64,000 nt of DNA from Diabrotica undecimpunctata (taxonomy: Eukaryota > Arthropoda > Insecta > Coleoptera > Chrysomelidae). This document shows positions 1-11,407 of the stretch, piece after piece (the first letter of the stretch is position 1; every line of letters starts with the position of its first letter). The notes beneath the pieces are model-generated. The model searched no databases. It saw only the letters and a list, made by a program, of their open reading frames with translations, and was not told the origin of the DNA. A program made the translations under genes and the position numbers. The stretch covers positions 87,411,199-87,475,198 of the forward strand of contig NC_092811.1 of NCBI RefSeq assembly GCF_040954645.1, given 5' to 3'.

Positions 1-1870
1 GCAAATCTCAGATTGTTTAATCTAACACCATTTATTTTAATACCTACGGATTGCTCAGAGAGTGTTCTATTCATTACGTCTTCGGAATAGAGATTAAACA
101 GGGTTGGTGACAGTATACACCCTTGTCTCACACCTCGCTTTATTTCAATTTCTTCAGTGGTATTATTCTCTACTCTCACTACTGCTTTCTGATTGTAGTA
201 CATATTTGCTATTAGTCGGATGTCTCGTTTATCTAAATTCTTTTCTGTCAGGAGTCTGATTAGGTGATCATGCCGCACTTTATCAAAGGCCTTGTTGTAA
301 TCTATGAAACACATGAATACATCTTGATTTATGTCAAGACATCTTTGAGACATAACGTTCAGTGCAAACAACGCCTCTCTTGTTCCAAGTCCATTTCGGA
401 ATCCAAACTGGGTATTATTGATGTCCATTTCCAGTTTTCTGTGTACTCTAGAGTGTATAATTTTCAGAAATATTTTCAGTACATGGCTCATCAGACTGAT
501 TGTACGGTAATCACTGCATTGTTTGGCATTTATCTTTTTTGGTATAGTAACAAAGGTGGATAAAAGCCATTCTTGTGGTATTTTTCCTGATGTATAAATG
601 CTATTGAAAAGTTTAACTAAAATGTGAATCGAGTCTTTTTCTATTAGTTTAAGGATTTCCGTTGGTATTTCATCTGGACCTGGGGCTTTACCATTTTTCA
701 TTCTTTTTAGTGCGTACATTACTTCTTCTTCCGTTATTTCTGGACCTTCGTCTCCTTGTATGTTACTTAGCTCAGATTGTTGTCTATCATCTGCAAAGAG
801 TTCTTCAATATAGTTTTTCCATGTCTTCAACTTTTCTTCTAGTTCTGTTATTATGTTTCCGTTGACATTATACAGGGTATTTGGCTGCTTACGTTTTTGT
901 GTACCTGCAAGTTCTTTCACTTTTTTATGTACATTAAAAATATCATGTTTTGCCTGCAATTGCTCTATTTCTTCACATTTTCTTTTATAAAAATCTTCTT
1001 TTGCTATTCTGATTTCTATTTTGATTTCTTTCTGTATTTGTTTATACCTTTGTTCGTTTTTTCCTTTCATTATTCTCCGATTGTCCATGAGAAGAAGGAT
1101 CTTATCAGTCATCCACCTTTGCTTTATTTTTGGTTTTTCTTTAGTCAGAATTTTCTTCACAGGACCTGTTATCGCCATTTTTACGTTTTGCCATTTTTTA
1201 TCTATGTTGTTCGTTGGCTGAGATGTTTCTTTTTCATGAAGTATTTTGAGATTATTATTAATACATTTTTGCAGTTTCTCCTTTACCTCCAGGTTACATA
1301 AATGACTGACGTCTATCTGATTTGCTCTTCTTTTCTGCTCCAATCTTTTTAGTTTAATACTCATTTGCGCTATTAGAGGGTTATGGTCTGAAAAGACATC
1401 TGCGCCTGGGTAAGCTTTAACGGATTTTAAGGAGTTTCTGTATCGTTCGTTTATCAGTAAAAAATCAATCTGGTTTCGAATTATTCTTTCGCCATTGTCC
1501 TGGGGTGATTTCCACGTATAAAGTCTTCTCTTTGGTAAGTTGAAGAATGTATTAGATGCAATCATGTTATTCTCCTGGCAGAATTGAAGTAGTCTGTCAC
1601 CTCGTTCATTTCTTTTGCCGAGTCCGTATTCTCCTACATGTTTTCCACTTTTTCCTTTACCAATTTTTGAGTTAAAATCACCTAGAATTACGGTAATGTC
1701 TCGTGGTTTCGTCGATTTTAATACTTGATTGATTTCTTCGTAGAATTGTTCAATTTCGTCCTCGGATTTATCTGCAGTAGGTGCATAGATCTGTATGATA
1801 TTTAGTTTACTTGTGTTTGTTTGTAATTGAAGAAATAAGAGCCGATCTGATACTGGAGTAAGAAGCCCAT
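1..1870 (-). CDS. LINE ORF2 fragment: endonuclease plus reverse transcriptase, open, runs off window
   Basis: Reading the minus strand from about 1870 down to 1, I stepped through every codon of one frame and found no stop (about 620 codons). The 5' part is the C-terminal half of an APE-type endonuclease (IQIYAPTADK, ILGDFNSKIG, then FSDHNPLI). A basic linker follows, then RT motifs NGKAPGPDEIPTE, SDYRTISLMSH, FGFRNGLGTREALF, the box A motif FIDYNKAFDKV and box B GVRQGCILSP. The YADD box would lie beyond base 1. The protein makes and primes cDNA at a nicked target in target-primed reverse transcription. Homology begins abruptly near 1870, so the copy is 5'-truncated, as LINEs often are; the open frame itself continues to about 2040 in unrelated sequence. 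It resembles the insect endonuclease-RT family often annotated 'craniofacial development protein 2-like', and is a sibling of the decayed copy at 6560-8160. Confidence 0.9.
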
Positions 1871-2814
1871 CACATAGTCCTATTAGAAATACTAGTAGAG
1901 ATAGGTCTCTAAGAAATCGATCTTCCACAACTGACCACAGATACGCAAACAATAGCCAGGCAAACGAATAAAAGTCGACACTAAGGGGCGGGCGTCGGCT
2001 GTATCTAATAAAAGCCTCCAAATTCCCACTTACACTTTACATAAAAATGAACAGAATTTATTACTTAAGGGCTACGTTGAGAATCAAAAATACACCTTTA
2101 TTATTGATACCGGTGCAATCAGATCCTTTATTCGAACCGGATTTCTGAATGAGAAACTACAACCCACTAAAACAAACTTAGTTCTTTAAACAGCTTCAGG
2201 CCACACTATTTCAATTCATGGAGAGATAACGGCAACCATACAGATTGGTAACACCTTGATAAAACACATTTTCCTTGTAGCCGATATTAAAGACGAATAC
2301 GTTCTTGGGATAAATATTATGCAGAACAAATTTATTATAGATCTTCAAAATAAAATTTTGTTAATTGAAAATGAAGAAATTGTCAAATTTGGAAGAATCG
2401 GTACCTCAAGTAAGAGTTATAGTGAGCTAGGATACCGAAATTCCTCAAAATTCTGAAAGTATCATCCTGGCGAGACTGAGTCAAAAACCTGAAGGACTAC
2501 ATTTCGGCGTTGTGGAAAGCGATGAACTAGTTAGTGATGGAATTTTGATAGCCAGATGCCTTATTAATGTAGATGAGATGATTCCAGTAAGGATTGCTAA
2601 TTTGTCTAAAAAGCCTTTTAAATTGAAGAAAGAACAACAAATAGCATTCTGTACACCAATAGAAAAAATAAGCAAGTGCGAAAAATATTTAAAAAAAAAT
2701 ACAGCTTCCAGTAACCCAGTTGACGCGAGCGTAGTGCAACAAGTAATAAAAAATGTTGACCACTTAATAACTAAAGAATTAAACAAAATTAACGAATTTA
2801 TTAATAAAAACTAC
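1862..2814 (+). pseudogene. Ty3/gypsy remnant 1: gag tail, protease and PR-RT linker
   Basis: The stretch begins with a Ser/Arg/Asn-rich tail like those that follow gag zinc knuckles. It continues into an aspartic protease with the active-site motif FIIDTGA (Asp codon 2106-2108) and the flap-side sequence YVLGINIM. An in-frame TAA at 2187-2189 and a frameshift around 2420-2450 break it. The next frame (to about 2814) is the gypsy PR-RT linker: PQNSESIILAR, then LVSDGILIARCL and IPVRIANLSKKPF. The protease would process the Gag-Pol polyprotein inside the particle. The reading frame stops at the solo LTR that starts at 2815 and resumes in phase after it, so this piece and the RT at 3249 are one element. 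Confidence 0.85.
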
Positions 2815-3244
2815 TGTTAAGTCTTTATTAATTTATAATTTATTATATTGTTCTTATTTTAATTTATTAAAACACGATAATTTATATCAATTTATTAAAC
2901 CACTGTACAACAATTTATTTGACTAATTACATAATTTATCTTACAATAATTGTATATCCGAGCGTCACATTTAAAATACCTGATCGCGATCTCTTCTTTT
3001 GACTGTTCTCCTTCAATGAAAGTTCCGTTATTATATATGAAAATACAGCCGGTCGAGAATTCAGGTGAATCCCTTTGATTATACTAGAAAGTAAATCCGG
3101 GTCATCGTTTCGACCGGTTTCTGGAAGCTTCCGTTTCAGGTAGATTTCTGCCAGCTGATCGAAGGGTCTCGTAGAATCTACAACATATTAGTGAATAAAC
3201 ACATGTTTACAGGTTTTTAATATGACTCATATTTTTACGTAACA
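2815..3244. mobile_element. Solo LTR (430 bp) inserted in gypsy remnant 1
   Basis: This AT-rich block starts TGTTA and ends TAACA, a typical LTR end pair. It is flanked by the 4-bp direct repeat CTAC (2811-2814 and 3245-3248). Removing the block and one CTAC leaves the flanking gypsy pol frame in phase, which is strong evidence for a clean LTR-element insertion. A polyadenylation signal AATAAA lies at 3194-3199, consistent with plus-strand transcription, but orientation is not otherwise fixed. The internal part was probably lost by LTR-LTR recombination. I did not find a second copy of this LTR in the window. Confidence 0.72.
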
Positions 3245-3248
3245 CTAC

Positions 3249-4262
3249 GACATTTTTGAATCCGAGAAATCTACAGGGCGTACTAGTTTAGTTCAACATA
3301 GAATTTATACTGGAGATGCAAGACCAGTTCGTCAAGCGCCACGGAGATTGCCATTTGCTAGACAAAAAGAAGTTAAAAACATAATACAAGACATGATAAA
3401 TGCTGATATTATCGAAGAAGCTTCGGGCCCCTGGTGTTCACCAGTAGTCTTAGTAACTAAGAAAGATAGATCTACTCGCTTTTGTGTAGACTACAGAAGA
3501 TTAAACCAGGTTACACAAAAAGACAGTTATCCGTTGCCACGAATAGATGATACACTAAACACTCTATCAGGTGCTAAGTGGTTTTCTATCCTAGATTTAA
3601 AAAGTGGCTACTGACAAGTAGAAGTACATCCTGATGATCGAGACAAAACTGCTTTTTCAACTGGCCGTGGTTTCTATAGGTTTCAGGTTCTACCATTTGG
3701 TCTGTGTAATGCTCCAGCTACGTTTGAACGTCTAATGAAGATTGTTTTTAAGAGTTCTTACCTGAAAAACATGTATAGTATATCTTGATGATAATCATTA
3801 TTATGTCCAAAACGTTTGACGAACATCTGAAAAACTTAAGCGAGGTATTTGACAGATCGAGAAATGCCAATTTAAAGTTAAATTATAAGAAATGTTCACC
3901 ATTTCAAAGAGAAGCATACTATTTAGGACATATCGTTTCAGTAGAAGGAATTAAAACTGATCCAGAGAAGATTTCAGTTATTAAAGATTGGCCTAATCCA
4001 GGAAATAAAAAGGAAATTAGAAGTTTTCTTGGACTCTGTTCATATTACCGAAAATTTATTAAAGATTTTGGCCGCATAGCTAAGCCCCTTTATCGACTAA
4101 CCGAAAACAACATTGAATTTGAATGGACACCGGATTGTCAAAATGCTTTCATATATTTTAAAAAACGACCTACAATTGTGACTCATCTCAGCATGGTATT
4201 GGCGCAGTATTATCACAAGAACAGGAAGGCGAAGAAAAATGTATTGCATATTTTAGTAAAAG
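3249..4262 (+). pseudogene. Ty3/gypsy remnant 1: reverse transcriptase and start of RNase H
   Basis: Clear Ty3/gypsy RT: GDARPVRQAPRRLPFA, EEASGPWCSPVVLVTKKD, RFCVDYRRLNQVTQKDSYPL, FSILDLKSGY, AFSTGRGFYRFQVLPFGLCN, a YLDD box at about 3785-3796 and the thumb motif IRSFLGLCSYYRKFI. Faults: a Trp-to-stop change right after LKSGY (TGA 3612-3614), a frameshift just before or at the YLDD box, and another around 4190 where RNase H begins (LSQEQEGEEKCIAYFSK in a shifted frame). The first RNase H Asp region is partly deleted. Coding similarity stops at 4262, where another LTR-type remnant begins, and no integrase follows. Dead copy; RT would have copied the element RNA in the particle. Confidence 0.9.
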
Positions 4263-4496
4263 AATGGACTTTTCCTATGTGGGATAAATCTTTCGTAACA
4301 CCTTTCGGGTTCGAATCCCACCAATAGCTGTCACCAATGTTACACTTCTTGAAAATTAAGTTTATTCAACACCAACAATATTACAATACCATATAACCAA
4401 CTGACAACTATATAATTATATATTTTCTGACGTTTCAAACTTCACTATCTTTTTCGTCAATGGACTTTTCCTATGTGGGATAAATCTTTCGTAACA
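4263..4496 (-). mobile_element. LTR - 37 bp spacer - partial LTR (TRIM-like remnant)
   Basis: A perfect 38-bp direct repeat occurs at 4263-4300 and 4459-4496. Read on the minus strand, a 159-bp unit runs from 4496 (TGTTAC...) to 4338 (...GTAACA), then a 37-bp spacer (4337-4301), then the first 38 bp of the same unit again (4300-4263). The spacer holds a 17-nt stretch (plus strand 4307-4323, gggttcgaatcccacca) identical in form to a tRNA T-arm plus 3' CCA end, so on the minus strand it looks like a primer-binding site. The purine stretch GAAAGG lies directly before the second unit. The simplest reading is an LTR, a primer-binding site and the beginning of the other LTR with almost no interior. 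A tRNA-derived SINE or simple tandem duplication are alternatives. The primer site is 14 nt from the LTR end, more than usual. Confidence 0.55.
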
Positions 4497-5308
4497 ATAT
4501 TTTTTAGCCTGATTACGGGGCTCTGTGCTCTTCGAGTGTCTGAATTATATACATTTACCTTACCAGTATATGAACTCGAATTAATAACAAAAAATTTAAT
4601 AAAAAAGTTTATGCCTGATTTAGAAAGGACGCCTGGAATATATTTAATAAAACTTATATATGACTTGGTTTGCTAAGTAGTCGATAGTTTTAGTTCGTCT
4701 ATGATTATTTTGGATATTATTAGTTGTATTTGAAATGGACTCATAGGAAACATTATGTTACACATAAAAATTTTTACGTTTGTTGTTTATCTATATTTTC
4801 TATGAAAATTATAAATAGATTAAACAATTAAAATTATTTTTATTGTTTTTTTAACGAAATCATTTATTTTTAATGTTTTAATCGTAACGCCTCTGAGTAG
4901 CCATTGACTAATTATTATGGTTGAAGTATTTTATTTATTTGCTGCTACAGCAACCTGTCTTACCGTTCGAGTGACATACTGAGATGTTCAAGATGGATAT
5001 TCTAGGTATTTGCTCCAATTATTTGACCTGTATAGTCCATATAATGAATCGTAATATTTTATACATCCTAAATAAATACCATTTAATGCTCACAAGTTTT
5101 TAAGTATGTTGCACTTGAATCTACTAATTTTTAATTTGTATTGATACAATTGCATACATCATAGCTTTAGGCTGCAGCTGGTACACTTCTCGTTTTTTGT
5201 CTAGTCTGGTGACCCCGATAAATTCTGCTTAAAAATAAAATAAAACGTGATTATAATGACTGAAGATGACATTTTAAGATTTACAGCTACTGAATGGAAA
5301 ATCAAATT
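4497..5308. other. No recognisable gene
   Basis: AT-rich sequence. A 67-codon frame (4473-4676) starts inside the LTR unit and matches nothing I recognise; I do not call it. No repeat, TIR or LINE signal was seen in the rest. Confidence 0.6.
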
Positions 5309-5618
5309 TATCTTTCTTGTTCTACATGTTCAGTATTTGGTAGTGAAAAAAGAAACAGATCCAACATTTTGTACACTTTAAAAAAATGTCTCTTAAAGTC
5401 TTTTTGTGTCAGTTGAATCCTCGTCCCCCATTTTTTTAATAACGTAATTTTCATGGACAATGTTATCTTTCTTGTTCTACATGTTCAGTATTTGGTAGTG
5501 AAAAAAGAAACAGATCCAACATTTTGTACACTTTAAAAAAATGTCTCTTAAAGTCTTTTTGTGTCAGTTGAATCCTCGTCCCCCATTTTTTTAATAACGT
5601 AATTTTCATGGACAATGT
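5309..5618. repeat. 155-bp perfect tandem duplication
   Basis: Two adjacent copies of a 155-bp segment (about 5309-5463 and 5464-5618) look identical base for base, each running from atctttcttgttctac to catggacaatgt. Perfect identity implies a recent local duplication. No coding content is evident. Confidence 0.92.
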
Positions 5619-5739
5619 TAACCATCATTATAGATTACATTATAGAAAAGTTGCTAATTCTACTTGAAACCAACTCACTTGCTTAAATTGCTATGTTTAG
5701 TAGAATGATATTACACCAGTCTCATCATCATCATCCAGC

Positions 5740-6440
5740 CTTCATTTATTACGTCCACTGTTGGATACAGGCCTCCCTTAAACTCCTCCATTCTTTACGA
5801 TTTTGTGCTCTTTGTTGCAAATTTTTGGTGATACGTCTGATGTCGTTAGCTCAGCCCAACATGTAGGTGGTCTTCCTCTACTACGTTTGTCTGCTCTTGG
5901 CCTCCAATTTGTAATCTTGCTCGTCCATCGTGCATTCTCGCTACATGACCTGCCCAGTTCCATTTCAGTTCCGCTATGCGTTCCACAACATCCGCAATAC
6001 TCGTCCTTCGCAGATCTTCGTTTGTTATTCGGTCCCGCAACGTCACTCTCAGCATAGACCGTTCCATTACTTTTCTTTTAAGGCTAATTGGTGTGTTGGC
6101 TCTAAGGCCCTAAGGCTGCCCACGCTAAAGTAATTCGTCTTTGGATTTCGCATGTTTGGTTGTTTCTGCTGATTCTTATTTCATGACCCAAGTACGTATA
6201 TTTCTCCACCAGTTTTACCAATTGTCTTGAATAGTTAAATGGTTATTGGGGACCATATTTGCGAAACGGAGATGGTTAAGCTTTTCGCCGTCTATTGTTA
6301 CTCCTCTGTGGTTCCAATTGACCATGTTAAAGGCATACTCTAATGCCGTTATGAATAATTTTGGTAACACTGTATCTTCTTGCCTTAACCCATGTTTTAT
6401 TTTTATTGGTCGGGTTTTATCGTGTATCTTAACAGTCATA
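5740..6440 (-). pseudogene. Decayed RTE-like LINE, RT C-terminal half and 3' end
   Basis: On the minus strand from 6440 the RT box B region reads RPIKIKHGLRQEDTV, then ALEYAFN and GEKLNHLRFA (the residue before the YADD box). There is an internal deletion, then the C-terminal domain near 6067-5850: MLRVTLRDRITNEDL, IAELKWNWAGHVARM, and in a neighbouring frame ITNWRPRADKRSRGRPP. It finishes near 5740 with the usual WRSLREA-type tail in broken frame. Several stops and frameshifts; no function expected. The last exon-like tail is the same family signature seen as a stray fragment at 63650-63830. Confidence 0.8.
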
Positions 6441-6559
6441 GTGGCACTTTAGTAAATATTGTAAATAAGTTCACTAATATATATATTATAAATAAGTTCA
6501 CTTATGGTCCATAACTCCAAAGAATATCAACATAACTCAGTATTAACAGCTGCATAGTC

Positions 6560-8160
6560 AAATAAGAAGGAAAATAAGAGAAGGTAAAGATACTTATTTG
6601 GCTGGAAAATGCCAAGCAATAGAAGACTTACAAAACAAATATGATAACTTCAATCTCCATAAGAAAGTTAAAGAATTAGCTGAGGTAGGAAAACAAAAAA
6701 CCTCAAGCATACCAATGGACAAACAAGAAAACATTTTAGTGGAGAATGAACAAAAATTAAGAAGATGGAAAGAATATATAGAGGAATTATTCCATGACCA
6801 GAGACAGAAAAATACATATGAAGAAAATCAGAGCAAAGACGAGGGACCCGAAATAACAAAGTCAGAAGTTATGCATGCAGTAAAGTCCATGAAAAATAAT
6901 AAAGCTGCTGGTCCAGATGAAATACCAAGTGAATTGCTAAAACTGGTCAATAAAAAAACATAGATCTTTCAGTCCAACTACTGAACACAATATATTCCAC
7001 AGGAATCATTCCACGTGAAATGATGACATCAACATTTATTTGTCTACCAAAGAAAGTAAATGCCAAAGAATATAGTGATTATCGAACGATCAGTCTAATG
7101 TCACATATCTTAAAAATCCTGCTAAAAATCATCCATAATAGAATACACGCTAGGCTGGAGATGGATATTAGTGATTCCCGGTTTGGATTTCGCAATGGAG
7201 TGGGCACAAGAGAGGCACTATTTTTTTTTAACGTGCTGACCCAAAGATGTTTGGATGTTAATTAAGATCTTTATGTATGCTTTATAGACTACAACAAGGC
7301 ATTCGATAAGGTAAAACATGACCGATTTATAGAAGTACTCAACAACAAGAATCTGGATGTGAGGGATATAACATTCATATCAAATTTATACTACAGCCAA
7401 CGATCAAATGTGAAAATTGAAAGAAAAGTGTCAGAAGAAGTGGGGATAAGGATAGGGGTCAGGCAAGGCTGCATACTATCGTGTTATTGTTTAATGCTTA
7501 TTCTGAAGAAATCATACAAGAAGCTTTGATAAACGAGACAGTCGGCATAAACGTGAACGGAAGTTTAATTAACAACATTAGGTATGCCGACGATACATTC
7601 ATAATAGCCGACAACTTGGAAGACTTAGAAAGAATATTGAACAAAATATTAAGATACAGTGGAGAATACGGACTCTCTTTTAACAAAAAAAAACCAAATT
7701 CATGAAAATTAGCAAGAACAGCAATACAAACGAAATATTAACGGTAGGCGGTCAGCAGATTGAGAGAGTAAAAAGATGAATCATGGACATTAAACCGAAA
7801 TACAACAAATCGACTTAACGCGTTTGAAATGTGGACATTTAGAAGATTGTTAAGGATTCCATGGGTAGATAGAGTCACGAATACAGAAGTGTTAAGGAAA
7901 ATAGGCAGAGAGAGGGAAATGGAAAATACAATAAAAGAAAGGAAATTGCAATATCTCGGACATGTGATGAGAGGCGAAAGATACAATATCTTAAGACTCA
8001 TAATTCAAGGAAAAGTAGAGGGTAGGAGAAGCGTAGCGTTTCTTGGTTGAAAAATCTGAGAGAGTGGTTTGGTTGCATCTCAAGGCAATTGTTCAGAGCA
8101 GCTGCCTCGAAGGTCAGAATAGCCATGATGATTGCCACCCTTTGTCGCGGATATAGCACT
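6560..8160 (+). pseudogene. Decayed LINE of the same family as 1-1870
   Basis: The linker and RT of an endonuclease-RT LINE lie in broken frames: EELFHDQRQ, NKAAGPDEIPSELLKL (6598-6963), then YSDYRTISLMSHILKI and FGFRNGVGTREALF (7020-7265), FIDYNKAFDKVKHDR (about 7290), GVRQGCILS (7450), YADD box RYADDTFII (about 7580), and C-terminal pieces MWTFRRLLRIPWVDRV and LQYLGHVMRGERYNIL (7829-8050). At least four frameshifts or stops separate these pieces. Its motifs match the open minus-strand copy at 1-1870 almost phrase by phrase, so the two share a family but differ greatly in age. The 3' end is at about 8160. Confidence 0.9.
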
Positions 8161-8390
8161 TAAAGAAGAAGATGGTCCATAGGTTCACCAGTCTATCTGG
8201 GAAAAAATCATTGATTTCACGTAAAAATCTTTTTTATACAATGATTGGTGATACATAGTTCAAACTATCCCGTATTGCTGATAATGGGTGATCTTCGGTC
8301 AATGTTGTAACTGTAATTTTACACTGTCATTTTTTTTTAGTTCTATTTTTTATTTTATTTTATTATTATTCTATTTTTTTATTTTCATAT
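8161..8390. other. T-rich spacer, no gene
   Basis: Between the LINE 3' end and the mariner relic. Contains a T/A-only run at about 8325-8390. Nothing else supported. Confidence 0.5.
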
Positions 8391-8713
8391 TCTTGGAGAC
8401 AATGCAACATTTATGCATGATAATGCACGGTCCCAAGCTGCTCGGATAGTTACTGAGTATCTTGACGAGCTCAAATCACACGATTTGTTTAGCCTGCTCG
8501 CAGTACAAGTATCCAACCCATAGAACATGTTTTGATTAAAATGAAGAGACATTTACGGAGTCATGTGCCGACCCTAGAAATTCAAGAGAGCTTCGGGATA
8601 TATTGGTGTAGGAATGGAACAATCTTCCACAGAATGTGATCGAAAATCTGATCCAAAGCATGTCTCGTCATTTTCAAGTAATCACTGCCAGAAAAGATAA
8701 TAGTCGCTACTGA
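8391..8713 (+). pseudogene. Tc1/mariner-type transposase C-terminal relic
   Basis: The end of a Tc1-like DDE transposase is readable in three frames: FMHDNARSQAARIVTEYL (second catalytic Asp in HDNAR), then after a frameshift PARSTSIQPIEHVLIKMK (the family's PARSPDLNPIEHVW box with the final Glu), then LPQNVIENLIQSMSRHF and a stop at 8711-8713. The N-terminal two thirds are missing and no terminal inverted repeats were found. Such proteins cut and paste TIR elements at TA sites; this fragment is inactive. Confidence 0.82.
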
Positions 8714-9505
8714 CCTTCTTAAAATTTCTTTTGTTTCAACAAAAAGCACATCAACTTAAAATTGTCCCTTTTCAATATTTAGTCTATCAAAGGAAAATTG
8801 TTCATTTTCATTACTTTTAATAAACTTTGAAAAACAAAAACGTTGTTTTATTTAAGCAATCAGTTAGTAAACTATGTTACAACCGAAAAATGTTAAAAAA
8901 GAATAAATTTCTAAAATAAATTCAAATTACAGATCATGCAGTATTATTCCAGCACATAGTTTAAGCAGTTTATTTGGGCTCCTTCTTTTTTTGTCATTGA
9001 AACGTATTACAGTTTGTAACAGATATTGTATCCTACTAACTACACCTGCTGTTGGTAGGCATGTGCTTCTTTATAAAAAGGTATATAGATACAAAAGGAC
9101 TTGGGCTTATTATTTAATGGAATTTTTACTTGCATTGAAAATTTGATATTTTCTGTATTTTTAAAAATTAAATTTTTTTATCATAATTATATTATTTTAT
9201 TGCCGAATTAAATGTTTTTTGTTTGGGAAATTTCGTATTTTGTTAACATAAGTATCTTTATACGTTTTATGTGAGAATCCGATTGATAAGAACTGCTTTT
9301 ATTTAATCCATTGTTCTATGATATTTTGTATATAGCTTTTTTATTAGTCATGTTCTGGTCTTATTTTTGTACTACATACGATATCTGGATAGAACGTTAT
9401 CTCAAAACAACAATGGTTAAGTGCTAAAACAGATATTTGTGTTAAAATGGGTAGTAGCGTTCATTGTTCATACCAAAAAAAGAAACAATGGTTAATTTAA
9501 CTAAG
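8714..9505. other. No recognisable gene
   Basis: AT-rich sequence between the Tc1 relic and the gag of the second gypsy element. It may contain the gypsy leader or an LTR remnant, but I cannot define ends. Confidence 0.5.
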
Positions 9506-10583
9506 AGGTAAACTAAGAGGTAAAGCCGCTCAACTAATAAACTCTAGTAAACCAAATTCATATACGGACATCAAAAATTTATTAAACCTTCATTTCGGAG
9601 ATAGTTGAGATCTCAGTTTTTTAATTCATGACCTACAAAGACTTCGACAATAATTATCAAATGAATCACCCTTAACCTTTTTCAACAGACTACAAGTTCT
9701 AAATGCAAACATGCACGCCTCAATTCCAAAAAACAGACCTAACAAAAGACCAAAAGACCGCCCAATCCACGTTAATTGACTCTATGGCTTTGAATACTCT
9801 TTTAACTGGACTAGAACCCCGCTTAGGACAAATAATTAGGGCTAGTAACCCTAAAGATCTTATTGGAGCCAGTAACCGTATTCGACGTGAACTTCAGTTA
9901 TCGTATATCGAAACACAAAAATCAAATAAAGATAGCCAAAATCATCCAAAACCTTCCCAACCGATGAGAAGAACCTCATCTAATTTTTCTAAATGCACAA
10001 GTTGTGGTCGTATTGGCCATTTAAGTAGCGAATGTCACTCATCACGTTTTCCTTCTTACCAAAATCAATATAACGGTAGACCACAAAACTACCAAAATAA
10101 CCAAAACCGATACCCTTCTAATTAATATAATAATAGACCACAAAATTACCCAAGTAATCAAAATCAATACTCTTCCAATCAACAAAATATAAACCCACAG
10201 AGATCGAACTTCCCTTCTCAAAATCAACCGCAGAATCGCCCCTCTGTTATTCAGAGAAATCCAAACTTCCAAAATTTTCAGCAAAAAGCCAATATCTTTA
10301 ATGAATACCCTGATGATCTCGTAGAATCTTATGAAGATTATTATACAAAAAATGATCTTCAAACTGACTATTTTTACGATTATACCAGTAATACATCTGA
10401 TTATATCAATGATACACCTGATACAGAAAATTATCAGGATTTTCTTTCGCTATCCAATCAGAACCATCCTCCAGTACATACGAATCTTTCAACCGATATT
10501 ATGAACGTACAACAACAAATCCAAGCCCTCAATTTGGACAATTTCGATTCAAATGTGAATTTCCCCGAACAGAAATTCCTGTA
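9506..10583 (+). pseudogene. Ty3/gypsy remnant 2: gag
   Basis: The capsid-like part (LRGKAAQLINSSKP, then LLNLHFGD, SPLTFFNRLQVLNA) is broken by stops near 9609 and 9650 and a frameshift near 9700. A 140-codon frame (9703-10125) carries the capsid end and a CCHC zinc knuckle, CTSCGRIGHLSSECH (about 9993-10038), which binds the RNA genome. After it comes a long Asn/Gln/Tyr/Pro-rich tail with repeats of the type NQNQY, open past one TAA to a stop near 10581. The low-complexity tail has expanded by short duplications. Gag would form the particle; this copy cannot. Confidence 0.85.
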
Positions 10584-11407
10584 AGCCCCTTTCACACAAT
10601 GAGTTCTAAAAACTTATATTATATCAATGACGCTACGAATACTTTTAAACTTCTAATTGACATTGGTGCAGGAATTACAGTTTTCAAATAAAATACTGCA
10701 TGAAATTATCCTAACCGATCCCCAGAAAATGTTACCTTTCAAGGCATAACCGACGAAAAACTCTTAATTACAGAATCTGTCCTTATTCCCTTTACCGATG
10801 ACAACCCTCACAAAGTTTTCATTTTTAATCTAGACATTGACTTTGACAGCATAATAGACCTAGATGTCCTAGACCATTACGAATGTATAATAGACCTTAA
10901 AACTAGAAAACTTCATACAAACTTTAAAACTCTTACCCTGCATAAAGTTGGACAAGACACACATAAACCCACAGAAAATATTCCGGTGACATTTCCTACA
11001 AAAATAGTACCGCCAAATAATTTTCAAACAGATCCGAAATCAAACACAAACATTAAAGCTCAACAAAATAGCAGCTCACTTCACGAAAACACTCATGATC
11101 AACAAAGACACATCCCAAGACCAGAGAAAAAACGAATAAAAAAAAATAAACCAAATTTCGATTGTTAGCCGAACAGAACAAATATTCAAATTAAAATGCA
11201 ACCTATCCAATACAGACGCAATACTGTCATCCCAAGAAATCGAAAAAGTTCTCACGCATTAGTTGTTCATGTAGACGAAAATGGAGACTTTTTAACTTCC
11301 GTCATTAATGCTAATGCAATGCCAAAAATAATCGAATTTTCGAATATTTCCATTGAACCTATAGAAAACTTGGAGACAATCTTCACCTACGACGAAAATC
11401 ACGAATA
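10584..11407 (+). pseudogene. Ty3/gypsy remnant 2: protease and linker
   Basis: The aspartic protease active site is present as LLIDIGAGITVF (near 10650), where the usual D-T/S-G Thr/Ser is Ile, and the frame stops soon after. The second conserved segment is IDFDSIIDLDVLDHYECIID (about 10835-10895). Two linker frames follow (10986-11168 and 11196-11407), the second with HALVVHVDENGDF. The order gag, protease, linker, RT fits one degraded element. A dead protease with a substituted active-site residue. Confidence 0.75.

Noticed and set aside
897..1301. 134-codon plus-strand frame rich in Phe
   Set aside because: Antisense of the Lys-rich linker of the minus-strand LINE.
4307..4323. tRNA gene or tRNA-SINE B box
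   Set aside because: Only the T-arm/3'-end part is present, with no A box or anticodon arm. Its place between two LTR-like units fits a primer-binding site better, though a SINE remains possible.
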